Assembly (NCBI GenBank): GCA_036850595.1
Contig: CM072148.1
Coordinates: 5,941,118 to 6,005,117 of the forward strand
Length of the DNA stretch: 64,000 nt
Direction: 5' to 3'
Source: Rhyacichthys aspro
Taxonomy: Eukaryota; Chordata; Actinopteri; Gobiiformes; Rhyacichthyidae
Every line of letters begins with the position of its first letter. Positions within the stretch are counted from its first letter, which is position 1. A program made the position numbers and the translations under genes. Positions 36,201 to 47,890 of this stretch are shown one piece after another. The notes under the pieces were generated by a model. It saw nothing but the letters and a program-made list of their open reading frames with translations. It was not told where the DNA came from and did not search any database.

Positions 36201-37269
36201 CATAAATAGTGGGGTTCGGCAACTTCCAGTCCGCCGGCAATAATTTCTGCCCTTCAGACGATTTTGAGAATTAATTGTTTACATTATATTACTGTGAGAC
36301 CATAGATAACGTACAGTTGAAGCTGAATCTGAACTCATCTAGAAAAGCAAAGAGTCTGATTTTGACCGACACTTTGACTCCAAACAGCACTGGGAGCACA
36401 CAGCCTAAGCGCCAAATCAATTCACTCTTCATCTCACATTTATCTCAATATTTCTGATGAATACTAACGGTTTCAAGACTATATCCTTTTTATCACATGA
36501 GAATACAGAGTGATGCATGTGTCTTAACGCTGTTTCTTGTCTTTGAAGTGTTTAAAGTGGCACTTAGCTCTCCGAAGGTGGGCTGTTATATTTCCCTGAT
36601 GAAGCAGTTTATTTATTTAACTTTCCTCAATAGTTTCTTTTTTTAAGCTGGTTTGGGTCAAATGAGCAACGCATTAACATCTAGCTTTGCTCCTCTCGCG
36701 CCTCACATTTTGATAATGGCTGTGCACAAACAATTCAGCAGCCAAACACACAGCTCATCTCAGCCCTGAACCCTCCTGATGCAGTCAGAAGGCTAATAAC
36801 GCTCCTACCACTGTGTGTAATAACATGAATCGGTGTGCGTCCTGCTCAGAGACACAGCCCAACATCGGCCTTCTTTTAGGACAGACAGAGGCGCGTTTAA
36901 CGTCCAACTGTTTGATAGAAGAAAAGGCAGCTGCTCATTAAGTTCTTATAAAATAACTGGCAAGATGCCGCGTTCAAGTGCGCTCCATAAAGCTACATAA
37001 AATAGGCTTTGAAACACTTACTTTTTACCACTTACTATTCAGTATTTATGACAAAAAAGGCCAACTAGTGCTCGTATGAATCATTGATCTCACCAAAGCC
37101 AATATAAATGCTGGTGGTGATTGATTGATATTGGACAGACAACTAAGAGTAACTTTGAAAAAAAATGTCCCGCAGCTATTCAACCTAGTGTAAACAAACA
37201 TCAAAATCTCCAGGTTGTTCTGCATCGCTGCCTTTGCTAAAATATTGCTTTTTTTCTTGGCTTTTGCAG

Positions 37270-37349
37270 AGCAGCTTCCTGGGAACCGCCACATTTTCAC
37301 TGAGCGATCTACTGAGAGCTAAAGATGAACGGCTAACCCTGAGCCTCAG
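37270..37349 (+). CDS. inpp4b: INPP4B coding exon, C-terminal part of the C2 domain
   Basis: This 80-base exon has acceptor TTTTGCAG and donor GTAAGT. It starts on a codon boundary and reads SSFLGTATFSLSDLL, RAKDE and RLTLSLR, the last Arg being split (AG, then G from 60248). The SFLG-A-F---LL--K--LL-LSLR pattern matches mammalian INPP4B as I remember it and fits the last strands of a C2 domain. INPP4A has a related but distinct LLGSGTF-VKDLL. It joins in frame with both neighbouring exons found here. The mammalian protein has about 18 residues before this block for which no exon was found. Confidence 0.96.
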
Positions 37350-38584
37350 GTAAGTCCATGTTTGGATTCGACCCTCCTCATAGCTCCGCAGCACGTGCTC
37401 CCACTAGTCAAATCCAGACTCTACATTAAAACATGCCTTTTCACACAAGAACTGACAGACCAAGTCCAACATCAAACTGCAGGAGCTGGGAGAGAGAAAC
37501 TTAAGCACAGATGTTGCAACAGCAGCTCAGGCACATTCCAGTAGCTGCCAGCGGTGTTTGTTTCTCCGATGCGATGTTAGTGTGTGGGAATACAACGCTC
37601 TGATCTGCGTTTGGGTTTTTTTACACAGAATGGGGGCGGGAATAATTGTCATTTCTGAAAGGTAGTGAAATTAATAGATTGAAAAGGGGTTTGTTTGTCT
37701 CCCAGAACCGCAGCGTTTTATTATTCAGACTGAATACCGAGCAAAGAACTGTTGATGATAAATAATAAATGAGAAAAGGTTTTAATAAGGTCAGGACCAC
37801 ACCAATGCACAGCGTTTCAGTCAAAGGACACTGAGATGTCATGGTATAATCACAAGCAAAGCAAAGAGTAAAGGACAAAAATACCAGGAAAAGTTATTTA
37901 TTATTTTCAGGAAATTGATAGAAAACTAAAAGGCCAGTCATTTTCACATGGCTATATATTTTTCTTTCATAAAAAACATCAAACTACAGACAAGCAGCTC
38001 TCTTGAAAATGATTAATGCTCCGTCCTTTCATAAAAGCTACAGATGATTGCCAAAAGTAAGTTGCACATCTATAAATAGTTGTCTGCCAGGCTCTGACAG
38101 CCATGAAATGTTGTTTTTCTGCTCAGTTTAGTAACCCTACACAGATTTAGAGCAGGAAGAGGAGTTTTGCACCAGTGACAAGACTGAGTGAATATGTAGT
38201 GATACACGATTGGAGACTGGACGAAGCAGAGGTTGAACTGGAGCGGTTACGTGGATAAATCAAGGACTGCTTTGATAAAGGGTTTGGTCTATATAGAGTT
38301 CATGCACTTTATAAATTCATATGAATCATCTTCTCAGACCACTAAGTCAATTAAATATTTAGCCAATTTAAAGGGATGAGACTTCATGAATTTCTTGTAA
38401 AATTGAAAATGTTTGTTCAAATATTTGATATTTAAGTGGGGTTGTTTTCTATTGCACCTGCACTTTGTGAGGGTAAACTGCAAATAGCAAGTGTAAGTCT
38501 AATAGTGAAATAGCTGAATTTTTCTCTCTTTTATACGTTTTTTAAAATGTAGAAACCAACAGTTTGTCCACCCCTCGTGCTGCT

Positions 38585-38680
38585 TCGTTCCTTGTGTGTT
38601 AAGCCGTCGGAGCGTCCTTGGGCAAGAACCCTACCTTGCCTCGAGTGTTCATGACACTGGTGTATGAATGAGAGTGTGCT

Positions 38681-38712
<32 letters not shown>

Positions 38713-38790
38713 AGTGAATGGAACCTTGATATAAAGTGCTTTGATTGCTTTTGCAGGTAGAAAAGCTCTATACAAATGCAACCGAGATGT
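38585..38790. mobile_element. Teleost nonautonomous interspersed repeat with TG array
   Basis: The order of motifs is that of a repeat found throughout teleost genomes: CCTTGGGCAAGA, then TGGTGTATGAATGAG, a TG array (perfect at 38681-38708), GAATGAGTGAATGGAA, and an end reading AAAGTGCTTTGATTG plus AGAAAAGCTCTATACAAATGCA. In intact copies, as I recall, the end reads AAAAGCGCTATATAAATGC. This copy has drifted by several changes. It has no coding capacity. Whether the family is a SINE or a nonautonomous DNA element is not clear to me, and its strand is not assigned. Confidence 0.78.
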
Positions 38791-41742
38791 TTGTGGCGGG
38801 TTTTTCTTTGCCGTGGTTTCTCTTTGTGGCTCAATAGAATCAACTGTTCAGCCTCAATGCACTGCTCAAGCGCAACATTATCATGGCATTGAATCTACCT
38901 GGCATTAGACTGGATGTGTGAGCCCAGACAAGTCTTTATGATGCTACTACAGCCCAGAATCACATGTTCACACTAACTACAGTTACAAGTGGGCCTACAA
39001 ACCCCATGTTTTCTAGAATAGCAATGATCATGTGTGCTATGGAAGGTTCAGGGACAAAGAGGAAATTAAGTGACGAAGTAAAAGACGTGCTTTGATAGTA
39101 AAGTGGGTTTTGATACACAGCTTTAGCAAAGCTATGGTACATAAGGCTTGTCAAGTTTTATTAGGCAATTTTAAGCAGATGTTGATCAATTCATTTAAAG
39201 CTCCTAATTTCATAATATTGAAGTTAATAGACAACCACGTCAATCTATTCCACAAATTTGTAGAGACAAGAGTAAACAGTAGCTGCTCACATAACACAGA
39301 CAGCTGCCGGACACACACCACAAACCAGGAACTAAGACAAAGTGAATGAAGTATTTTGGTGTGGTTTAAATCATATTTTGTAGAAACTATAGAAACTGGA
39401 CCATTTCTACAGAAAAATGAAGCTGGTGTGGACACTGATGTGAAAGCCCTTGATCATTGCTGTTGAATCTTCATTGTGTGTGCTCATTACAACATGTGCA
39501 ATGGCTTTTTCTGTAACTACTATGTGTGCCAGAGCTCAGGTGGTTTAGGCACCTGTAGACACTTGAGATGAAATAGTCTCGGCTGTTCCTATTGTCAGCC
39601 TGAATATCCTTCTCCCCTCTCATCCATCGCTGTGTCTGAAAATATGCCCCGTTGGCTATCTTCTTCTGCTTCTCCCTCCCCTCCTTTGTTACGCTCTTCA
39701 TTTCCTGTCGCTGATCCCAGGTCAGTCAGAATAATTGTATGTTGCACAATCGTCTGTAGGAGCTCCGATGAGAAAAGAGACTCCCTCCTGCGTGTTTGCA
39801 GATTTTTTGAGTGCAGGTGTTCTTGCTTCACAAAACAGCAAGGAATCATCATTTTACTCTTTTGTAGTTGTACACTGCTGCTGTGTTTCTTTTTCATTTG
39901 CTTCATGTTTTATTCTGGAGGACCGTCCAAGATTCATTGTGTTCAGAGGTAGTTCTTTCTTTCCTCTCTCTATCCATTAGTAGCTCTCCACAGCCACATT
40001 TAAAAGGTTAAAACGGTTAGCGGTTACTTATTGTTAAGAAAACATAAAGTGAGGCCATTTATATTGAAAGGTTCAACCTCATAGTGCTATTAAGATGCTT
40101 TTTATCATTACTTGAGTATGTTTTTTTCACTGGAAATCAAGTGGAGTGATGTTTAGTGAGAAAATGAACATTTCAACAAAATGGTGGTCACTGGTTTTGT
40201 GGTGCATTGTAGCTCTGTCTGCTCTGAAATCTTGTGGTTTCATCAGATAAATGTGGCTGAAAGAACCATGTTAGTTTTGTTGTACTGTCTGTCAGTACTT
40301 GTAGCTTGGCCTAACATCTTTTACTCCTAAAAAGCATTAAAAACCTTACTTATGATAAATCTAATCACGAACCAGTTATTAATTTAAGGTACCTGCCCTT
40401 TGCAATAGTTCTGTCTCATCGACCCAGAGTTTTAGTTAGTTGAGTTAGAGTTAATAGGCTAGAGAAGTACGCTGGAGTATTCCCTGAAGTCTGCTTTAAT
40501 ATGTCTTAAAGGGAAATAAAAGACCACACTAGACACTGGACTTTAACAAGGGGTCACAGCTGATGGACTAAATGACCAAAAATATGGACTTTTGTTCAAG
40601 TCCTGATTATTTTGAGTTAAAAAAGAGTTATTTATAACAAGGTTGAGAGTTGTCTTGCTGACATTTAACAAGCAAAAGTTCATTTAGAAATAGACTTCAC
40701 ATTAATTATGGGATTTGGACATTTACAAGACGTTCTTTCAATACACCACAAGACAGCTCTGTTAACACATGTTAATGCCCAAACAACCTGAGCTTGTGAC
40801 CGGTGAAGAGAAAGTCAGCAAAAATCAATAAAAGCAAATAAATATCAGTCTGACTATATGGCTCTGGCGATCCTTTCTATTCAGTCTGAGAGATATATTC
40901 TAGACCACAGCGGATTCTGAACTCTATAAGAGCCAAACACTGGCAGGTGTCATTTCCCTATTTCTCTGAACACAAACTCACACAGTATAGCGTCTGAAAT
41001 GTGTTACAGTGACAGCCAGCGATGTACACAGACAGACAAACCCGGCCAACTGTCTTCATCCAATCTGCTGTTTACTTGTTGGTTCTTCCAGTGAGAAAAC
41101 ATTTGTGAGATGAGCAGCTTTTCACGAGAATGCGTGAGTCATTCTGGGTTGTTTGACCTGTAGATGAGCCGCTGATTCACAGTTGAAATTAGTTCTGCTC
41201 ACCAAGCAGCACAGAGCTCCGCCGTAGCTCTGACAGGGACAGGAGCTCTAAAGTCTGCGCAGGAACAGATGCTTCATTTTAATACAATGTACTAATCCCC
41301 ACTCAGTCAGTCAGCTGGTGCAGAAAGTAACTTCATTTAAGTTGACTGTGCTCAGCGGTAGAACTTGGGACTGTTTTATCTGCACAAGGCAGGAATTGAT
41401 GCCCTTCAGTGAATCTCAAAGCCAATATGACTTTGTCCAAGTTCTCTTCATAAGATGTAGATTTACACTGCGGCTGAGCATATGTAGAGAGGAAATTGGT
41501 ATTTGAGCAGCGGCAGTGTGTCTGTATGACTTTAGCTTTACTCTGGCCTTGGTAAAGTTCACAGTGATACAGCGCTGACCACCTCGAAGCCCTTTACTTA
41601 TTCCCATGAATCTGTGGGCTGTATGAGGCTGTACTCTCCTCTGCCAGCTCTCTCTTCTGTGTCTGGCTGCTTTAGATGTTTGTCACGGCTTGTTTTTGTT
41701 TCCTGTAAGGCATGACTGGTTTGATGTGATGATGTGACTCCC

Positions 41743-41759
41743 TTTTTTTTTTTTTTTTT
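41743..41759. repeat. Poly-T run of 17
   Basis: A homopolymer run on the + strand. It could be the reversed A-tail of an old retroposed insertion, but no recognisable element body abuts it. Confidence 0.95.
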
Positions 41760-44700
41760 GGAAGATTTCCCGACAGTGACATGTTGAATGAGTCTGAGTA
41801 TTTTTTGGACACTTAGAGCCACTCATGTGACGATGACAAAATCTTACCTTGGGGCAAGTCTCACAACCAAAAAGGACATCAGTAGTGAGCTTGATATTCA
41901 CCCACAAGCTCCAGAAAAACTAGAAATGGATGGGGCTTTCTTTGAAGTTATCCCTTTTATTAATCAAAAGGAAACTAGAACCAATTGAAAGTGAATTACT
42001 AATGTTTATTTCAGTTCGTGTTTGGTCTTGCTCCTAACGGTAATTTTGTTTATCACCTGAAAAAGTTGGTTAAAATCTACTTGTCAAACCTCTTCTTCAA
42101 AGACTGATGCCTCTGTCCTTTTGTTATATAAGTTATTCTATTATGCAGTGATTAAAAAGTTCATCACAAACATGGTTGGATAGAAATGTTAACCTGAGAG
42201 ATCCTGGGTAATATTTGCAGCACCGACTGAGCTTGACTGGTGTTTTTACTTTTGAGAGAAGTGAGGTTTTATCCGTGCGCAGGTATCTATTTTTCACTCT
42301 GTATACTCCTGCCTGCTTGCGTGTATGAAGAATCTTGTTGCGTGAGGTAAACCTGTGCTCGTGTTCTCTTCTCATGCCCGGGGTGATGTCGAGGAGATCT
42401 TTGAAGCTGCATCCTCACAGCCTGTGTACTTGTCTCTGGGATGTAACAGGAAAGCATCATAAGTGTTTCATGGAGTGTGTGTCCGAGCGTGTGTCCATTT
42501 GGGCGTACACTCCAGTGGGTTCATGCGCTGCGTACACTGTATCCTCCTCCTTCAGATCTCAAAAATAAAGCTATTTTTTAAGGACATAGCTGTATTGTTT
42601 ATTGCATCAATTCCAGGCTATTTTTTTTTTTGTTATCCATCTTGACTGCGTCTTTGTGACCTTCACCAAATATCCAGGATTAGACAGTATGCAGCCTCTC
42701 TTCTGGTAAATAGGCTGTTGGTGTTGCATCATCCACACTGCATGCATTTTGCACAGTGCACTCTTATTTTTAACTTTGTCTCTATGTTAACGCTGCGGTC
42801 AGTGTAAAGAAGCGCTGCTAATTTGTCTGTTTCGTTTCCTGACTCGTGCATTAACTGAGTTTGCCCTGACTTTGTTCCAGCTCAGCATGTCCTCACTTTA
42901 TATGTAAAGTGCATAAACGTCATTTCTGTTTACATCAACACTTGCTGTGTCATGGTAACATCTATATCCTGATGTGAGATGTTCTATTACAGAGCATTCA
43001 AACTTAAAATCTAGTCATACAGCTACTGAGAAAAGGTTTTAGTCGCATTGTTTTTTGTCGTAGCGCATGCCAAAAAAGGGGTCAGCCTCTCCTTGCCGTC
43101 GTCAAAAGATGTGGAGTTGATCTTGGCACGGCTTAGGAACAGTTTCTAAATCATAACTCTCTAAATCCAACTTTAAAGAACCTTGCCACGAGAACGCTGG
43201 GCAGAAAAATGCAACTGTCATGCCATCGCTGGTTTGCGTTCACACAATGTTATCGACACAATCTGTGAGTCCGCGCAGACTTCTTCTTCTGCTACACTCT
43301 CTTCTGTTGAGGCTGGCTCTGACATCAGCGTTTCAGGGAGGCTTCACAGTTTACAAGAGAGCTGGGCACTAGCCGCAGCAAAACAAAAACACCTCCTCGG
43401 CCAGATTCAAAAGTTGCAGTGGAGAAATAACGCTGGCCAGGTGTAAACAAGGAGCTGACCCACAACAGGATCATTGCATTCGGCAAAACACAGTCGTGTA
43501 AAATGCTTCTTAATATCCACATTGTTAAGCTCTGCTTCCTCGTTGTTTCTGTGCCCCATTACAAACATGCACAAAGACAGGACACTGATGCACTCTGAGG
43601 ATTATTGACACGTTCACGCACTTAGATATGTCTCTTCACATAAACAACACAAGCAGAAATACTGCAAGAAAGACAGCTCTACCGCCACAGATGTGTGGTC
43701 ATGTGGGTGTTTTTATTGTATTCACTGACAATTCTAGATGCTTAAATGCAGTTTATTTGCATTTAATTTGGGTATTTAACCACCATTTTCTCATGTAGCT
43801 TAGCTGTCTGTTAAAAAAACAGTGTGAACTAACTATACTGAGTCAGAATCTGTAGTCCGTATCTCCAGCCATACTGCGTGCTCATACTTGTAGATTTGTA
43901 TCTGCCTTTAAGCTTCTCTTACTGATCCTGAGTCTATGCTGTAAAATGCATCAAAAGTGCATTTTAAGATGAAACTGTGGGTGTATGGTCACAGCCTGTA
44001 TGTGCCTGTGTTCTCCACGCTGCCTCTGCACCACAGTGCTACCTGACTATAGTAAATCTTTTCATGGTGCGCTATGGGGACCCAATTTCCCTGTAGCCAT
44101 TACTCACACAATATAAATGAACAACAGTACCTCAGTAATGCTTTCGTATCTCAACCAGCTTGAGTTATGCTTTTCATAGCACAAGTCAATTCACTTCAGA
44201 GCAATAGCTATTTGCCTTTTATATTTAAGATCCTGTCTTCTGGCTGCATAAATACTTTAAGCTGGTATACAATGGAGTGATACAGTAACTGGCTATGGCT
44301 TGTTTATGTGCACAGTGTAATATTTAGTTACATCTATAAGTATGCTCCTTGTACTACCATCTGATGCTAAGTGGGTAAAACTGTAAAGCCCTCACCTGAG
44401 CCTGTATTTATCTTTTTGGACTATTGTAGAAACATAAGGATGCAACATGGAGGATCTATTATGAGAGCTGGGTGCACTGTGGGAGAAACACTTAAGTTTC
44501 AGGACTTTATTAACAATAGGACTGTGAAAATCTCAATAGACGGCACAGACAACCAGGTCACCATTATATTTAAATTATCCTCTTGTCACGTCTAAAAATA
44601 TGTGTCCAGAAGAGTTTTACAGGTGGAATAAGACGCTGAAGGGCTCTGGGTGTTCGTGAGGAGCAGTAAAACTAATTGCCAACAAGATTAACAGTCAGTT

Positions 44701-47689
44701 GTCCAAGCACTGTGCTGTTGCTACAGAGACATGGCCAAAAGCATCAGAGAAACAACACTGCACAGGTTATTTACTCGGCTGCAGACACAATGGGGTTTTA
44801 TATTACACTTTATGTCCAAGAGCAACACCTCTGGCCATTAATGGGTCACTGCTCAAGCTTTAGGGACATAGTTATGACAGATAACACCTATGTTATATAT
44901 ACACAGTGTTTCGGAAGGAAAAGTGAACATTGTTTTTGAATTATTTAGCAAACAAGGGTTTTCTTTGTGTGCTGCAATGCCAGGACGTGTTAAGACACTG
45001 AACCTATGTGTTCCTGTGTTATTTATTGCCATCTCCATGAGTAGTGGATAAAACACAGGCCACTCTTTTCAAAGGCCATAGTGAGCATACTCTATGGGCC
45101 TCAGAACACGGAAATAAAGTTGTCAGTAGTTTATTTCCTAATCAGCAAATAATGACAAATATCTTTTAATGAATACATAAAAAGGTGTCTATTTTAAAGC
45201 AACATAAACATCTCCATTTTTGCTTTTAATGACCCCTAATGTACAATTCATCTCATGTCTCTGTTTCATCTGCATAAATCTATGTATCTATTCTCTGTTA
45301 AATCTTTATTTGGACCTTCCTACCTGTCCTCCCAAACTCTTTGTATGGATTTTGGCTCACTTTGCAGACACACACTTTCTAAATCCAGCATGGTTTAAAT
45401 GGGGACCTGAGAGGAGCGGCACAGTTCGTGTGCTACCGGAGCTGCAGAGATGTCAGCGCTGCAGAGGTTTTTCAATAATGCATGTTATGTATACACAAGG
45501 GAGGAAAGATTATTATCTCCAAAAAGAAAGGGAAAACCTCCCTCAGCCTCACACAGAAACAAGTACAGCCGTCTTCAGAGCAGGATACTGTGGGAACGTG
45601 CACAATATAGAGACGGACACTTTCACTGTCCATTTTTCTCCTCAACAATGTCATTCCTGGCCCGGGTGTTGGTTTTCTTTTGCTCTTCTTCACTGCATTC
45701 TCCCTTTACTCTTGTTATCTGTAAAACTTTCTACACTCAGCAGGAGAGCCACTTTATGCCCCAGTTCCACAGCACTGTTTGAGATTTGAATTTGATATGA
45801 ATTTGTTCACTTGTGTTGCCGTGCATGTGTGCCTGTGTGCACACGCGTGTGCTTCAGAGATGTGCCATGTCAAGTCTGCATTATTACAGACCAGTGGCTC
45901 AGCAGCCAGGCTTCATGGCTTATTCAACCATTCCCACTGGATAAAGGCTTTCTTGGCTGTCCCACTAGAAACAGTTTAGCGTGCTATCGTAATACCATCT
46001 CACCACCCCAGAGCCCTCACTATCGCCCTGTCCCAATTGTCACACTTATCCACGGACAGCCGACTCTCTCACACTGTATTCCCTGTGAGTGATTCCATCT
46101 CAGTTTGACCTAAAAGCCTAAAGATCAACTGTCTGATCCAGTTAGATGCCACAAAGCGGTGTGTGTCTGTGCTCTTTTAACAGCGTGGGGCTCTTCTCTT
46201 TTTATTTTAAAGACGCTAACTCCCAAAGCCTGGTCCTGTTAATGTTAATGATAGCTCACGTTTTGGTAAAACATGTAGTGGTTATGTCTAAGGGTAAATG
46301 ACACCCCCAGAGATGGACTGAAAGTTTACACAGTTCAGTGCAGAGTTGTCTCAGAAAGATTTAAGAGTTGACTCTCGCGAATGTGAGTTGAGAATGATCA
46401 TTTTTTGTTGGTAAAATAAATTCTAGTCTAAACAAAGATTACCATGAAAGCAACACTATGCAACTTTGTTCAAACCAAAGGACTCTGAGTGTAACTGCTC
46501 TATAAACCCAGGACTGTTGATTTATCTTCTGAGACTCAGTGACCTCAGGAGCCAGACTCACTGTGTCTTTAACAGCAACAGTTAACATAAAGCTACATAT
46601 TTAAAAGACTTGAGTTACATAGTGATGCTTTAAATGTTTTATCTTTTTATTTTCTAGTCAGTACCCAGCCACCTTTTTCTAACCCCCTTGTCAGCCATGT
46701 GGAACTAGGTCCCGTCTTTCATGTGAACACAGATAAAAGTCTACAGAGCAGTATTTTATTTACACTGCAGCCCAGGTACAAGGCTTTATACAGATGTGTA
46801 TTGGTTGAGACAGGGTTGATTGGCCTGTTAGTTTAGTATTTACAAAAGATTATCCTTTTACATCATTATGAAATGTTCATTTCATCCCACACTCAAAAGA
46901 TAAAAAGTAACCTTCCTTTCATCACTGAAAAGAGAATGTGAATGTGGTATCTATCGGTCACTACCTCAGGTGTGAACCTTCGCCACATAAAAGAGGATTT
47001 AGACACCCTCACATTGTTAGTCCTCAGTGTTGTCTGTGATTTATCCCAAGTTTAGTCCAGCTCAGTTCTGAAGCTGAGACACTGAGCCAGTACATGAAGA
47101 GCTCTCTCAGTGGACTTTAAATGCTATATTTAAACTTTATGTGTTTGTAAAAAGTAAAGGAGCCTAACTTATGACACTGAGTAAAAGGATCTAGCCTCTC
47201 TTCATTTATCCACATCTGTCAACATTTGTCATCATGTTGACATTGGCTGCTCACTCAAAACACATTAATATGAGGTAAAGAAAAAGAATAAAATTAAATA
47301 ATGAGCAGAGATGAGTGTTAGTATTGAGAATGCCCTTGTCATATCTGTGCAGCGGCGAATAGAGGAACAAATGCAAAGCATTGGGAAGACACTTCAGGCC
47401 AAGCCATTTAAGTATATAGCTTGTAGGAAAAGGTTTTATCTGCACATTGCACATTTAGGGCTTTTGTAAAAACAAGTTTGTGTGAATGTGAATGTGTGGG
47501 TGTTTAAAATGCATTTACTGCAGGTGAAATGGGTTAGCTCTCTCTCTGTGCTGAAATGCACACACGGTGTTCTTCATACACTAGCCTGACGTATGTAGAA
47601 AAGGAGAGTTTGGCTGAAATAAATGCACATATGGCCTCTTCATTTTTCCTCCTTCAGTACTAAAAATGCTTCTTTTCCGCACTGTTCTT

Positions 47690-47890
47690 CTGCATAATCT
47701 GTGAGATCCCCTAGGCATTAAGGCTCATGGGCAGAATATGAAAATAAGTTGGCCAAAGCTGCACCGTGGAATCATCATGCACAGGAGAAATGGAGGGAAA
47801 GGGAAATATTTCATTGACAGGCTGCCTTAATTACCTGCCATGAGTAATTACTATCCCAATAAACTGAGCAGTAAGTCAGTGCATCGTATA
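47690..47890. promoter_or_regulatory. Candidate intronic conserved noncoding element
   Basis: Non-repetitive DNA with a cluster of homeodomain-type cores near 47826-47855 (CCTTAATTACCTG, GAGTAATTACTATC), preceded by AATCATCATGCAC and AATATTTCATTGACAGG. Two TAATTAC sites in direct orientation lie about 20 bases apart. Enhancer function is inferred from motif density only. Confidence 0.28.

Larger units (their letters stand above)
14139..37269 (+). other. inpp4b: Large intron of INPP4B, about 23.1 kb
   Basis: I found no exon with convincing INPP4B similarity, although mammalian INPP4B has about 18 extra residues between the blocks encoded on either side. Notable content is described in its own entries: a candidate enhancer at 19400-19830, tandem CCAAT-type units at 18771-18790, TG arrays at 22903-22950 and 23024-23059, inverted repeats at 22537-22548 and 24527-24541, and a CT-rich, first-exon-like block at about 31639-32001. 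The rest is ordinary AT-rich intron with short chance open frames, and I see no RNA gene or autonomous transposon. Confidence 0.75.

Noticed and set aside
41335..41405. tRNA-like A box (GCTCAGCGGTAGAAC)
   Set aside because: The required B box is absent or badly degenerate and no cloverleaf can be drawn. At most a fossil tRNA-derived SINE.
45220..45789. Longest open frame in the window (189 codons)
   Set aside because: No ATG-based support in the surrounding context, no recognisable domain or homologue, overlapping frames on both strands, and no convincing splice signals. Best explained as chance.
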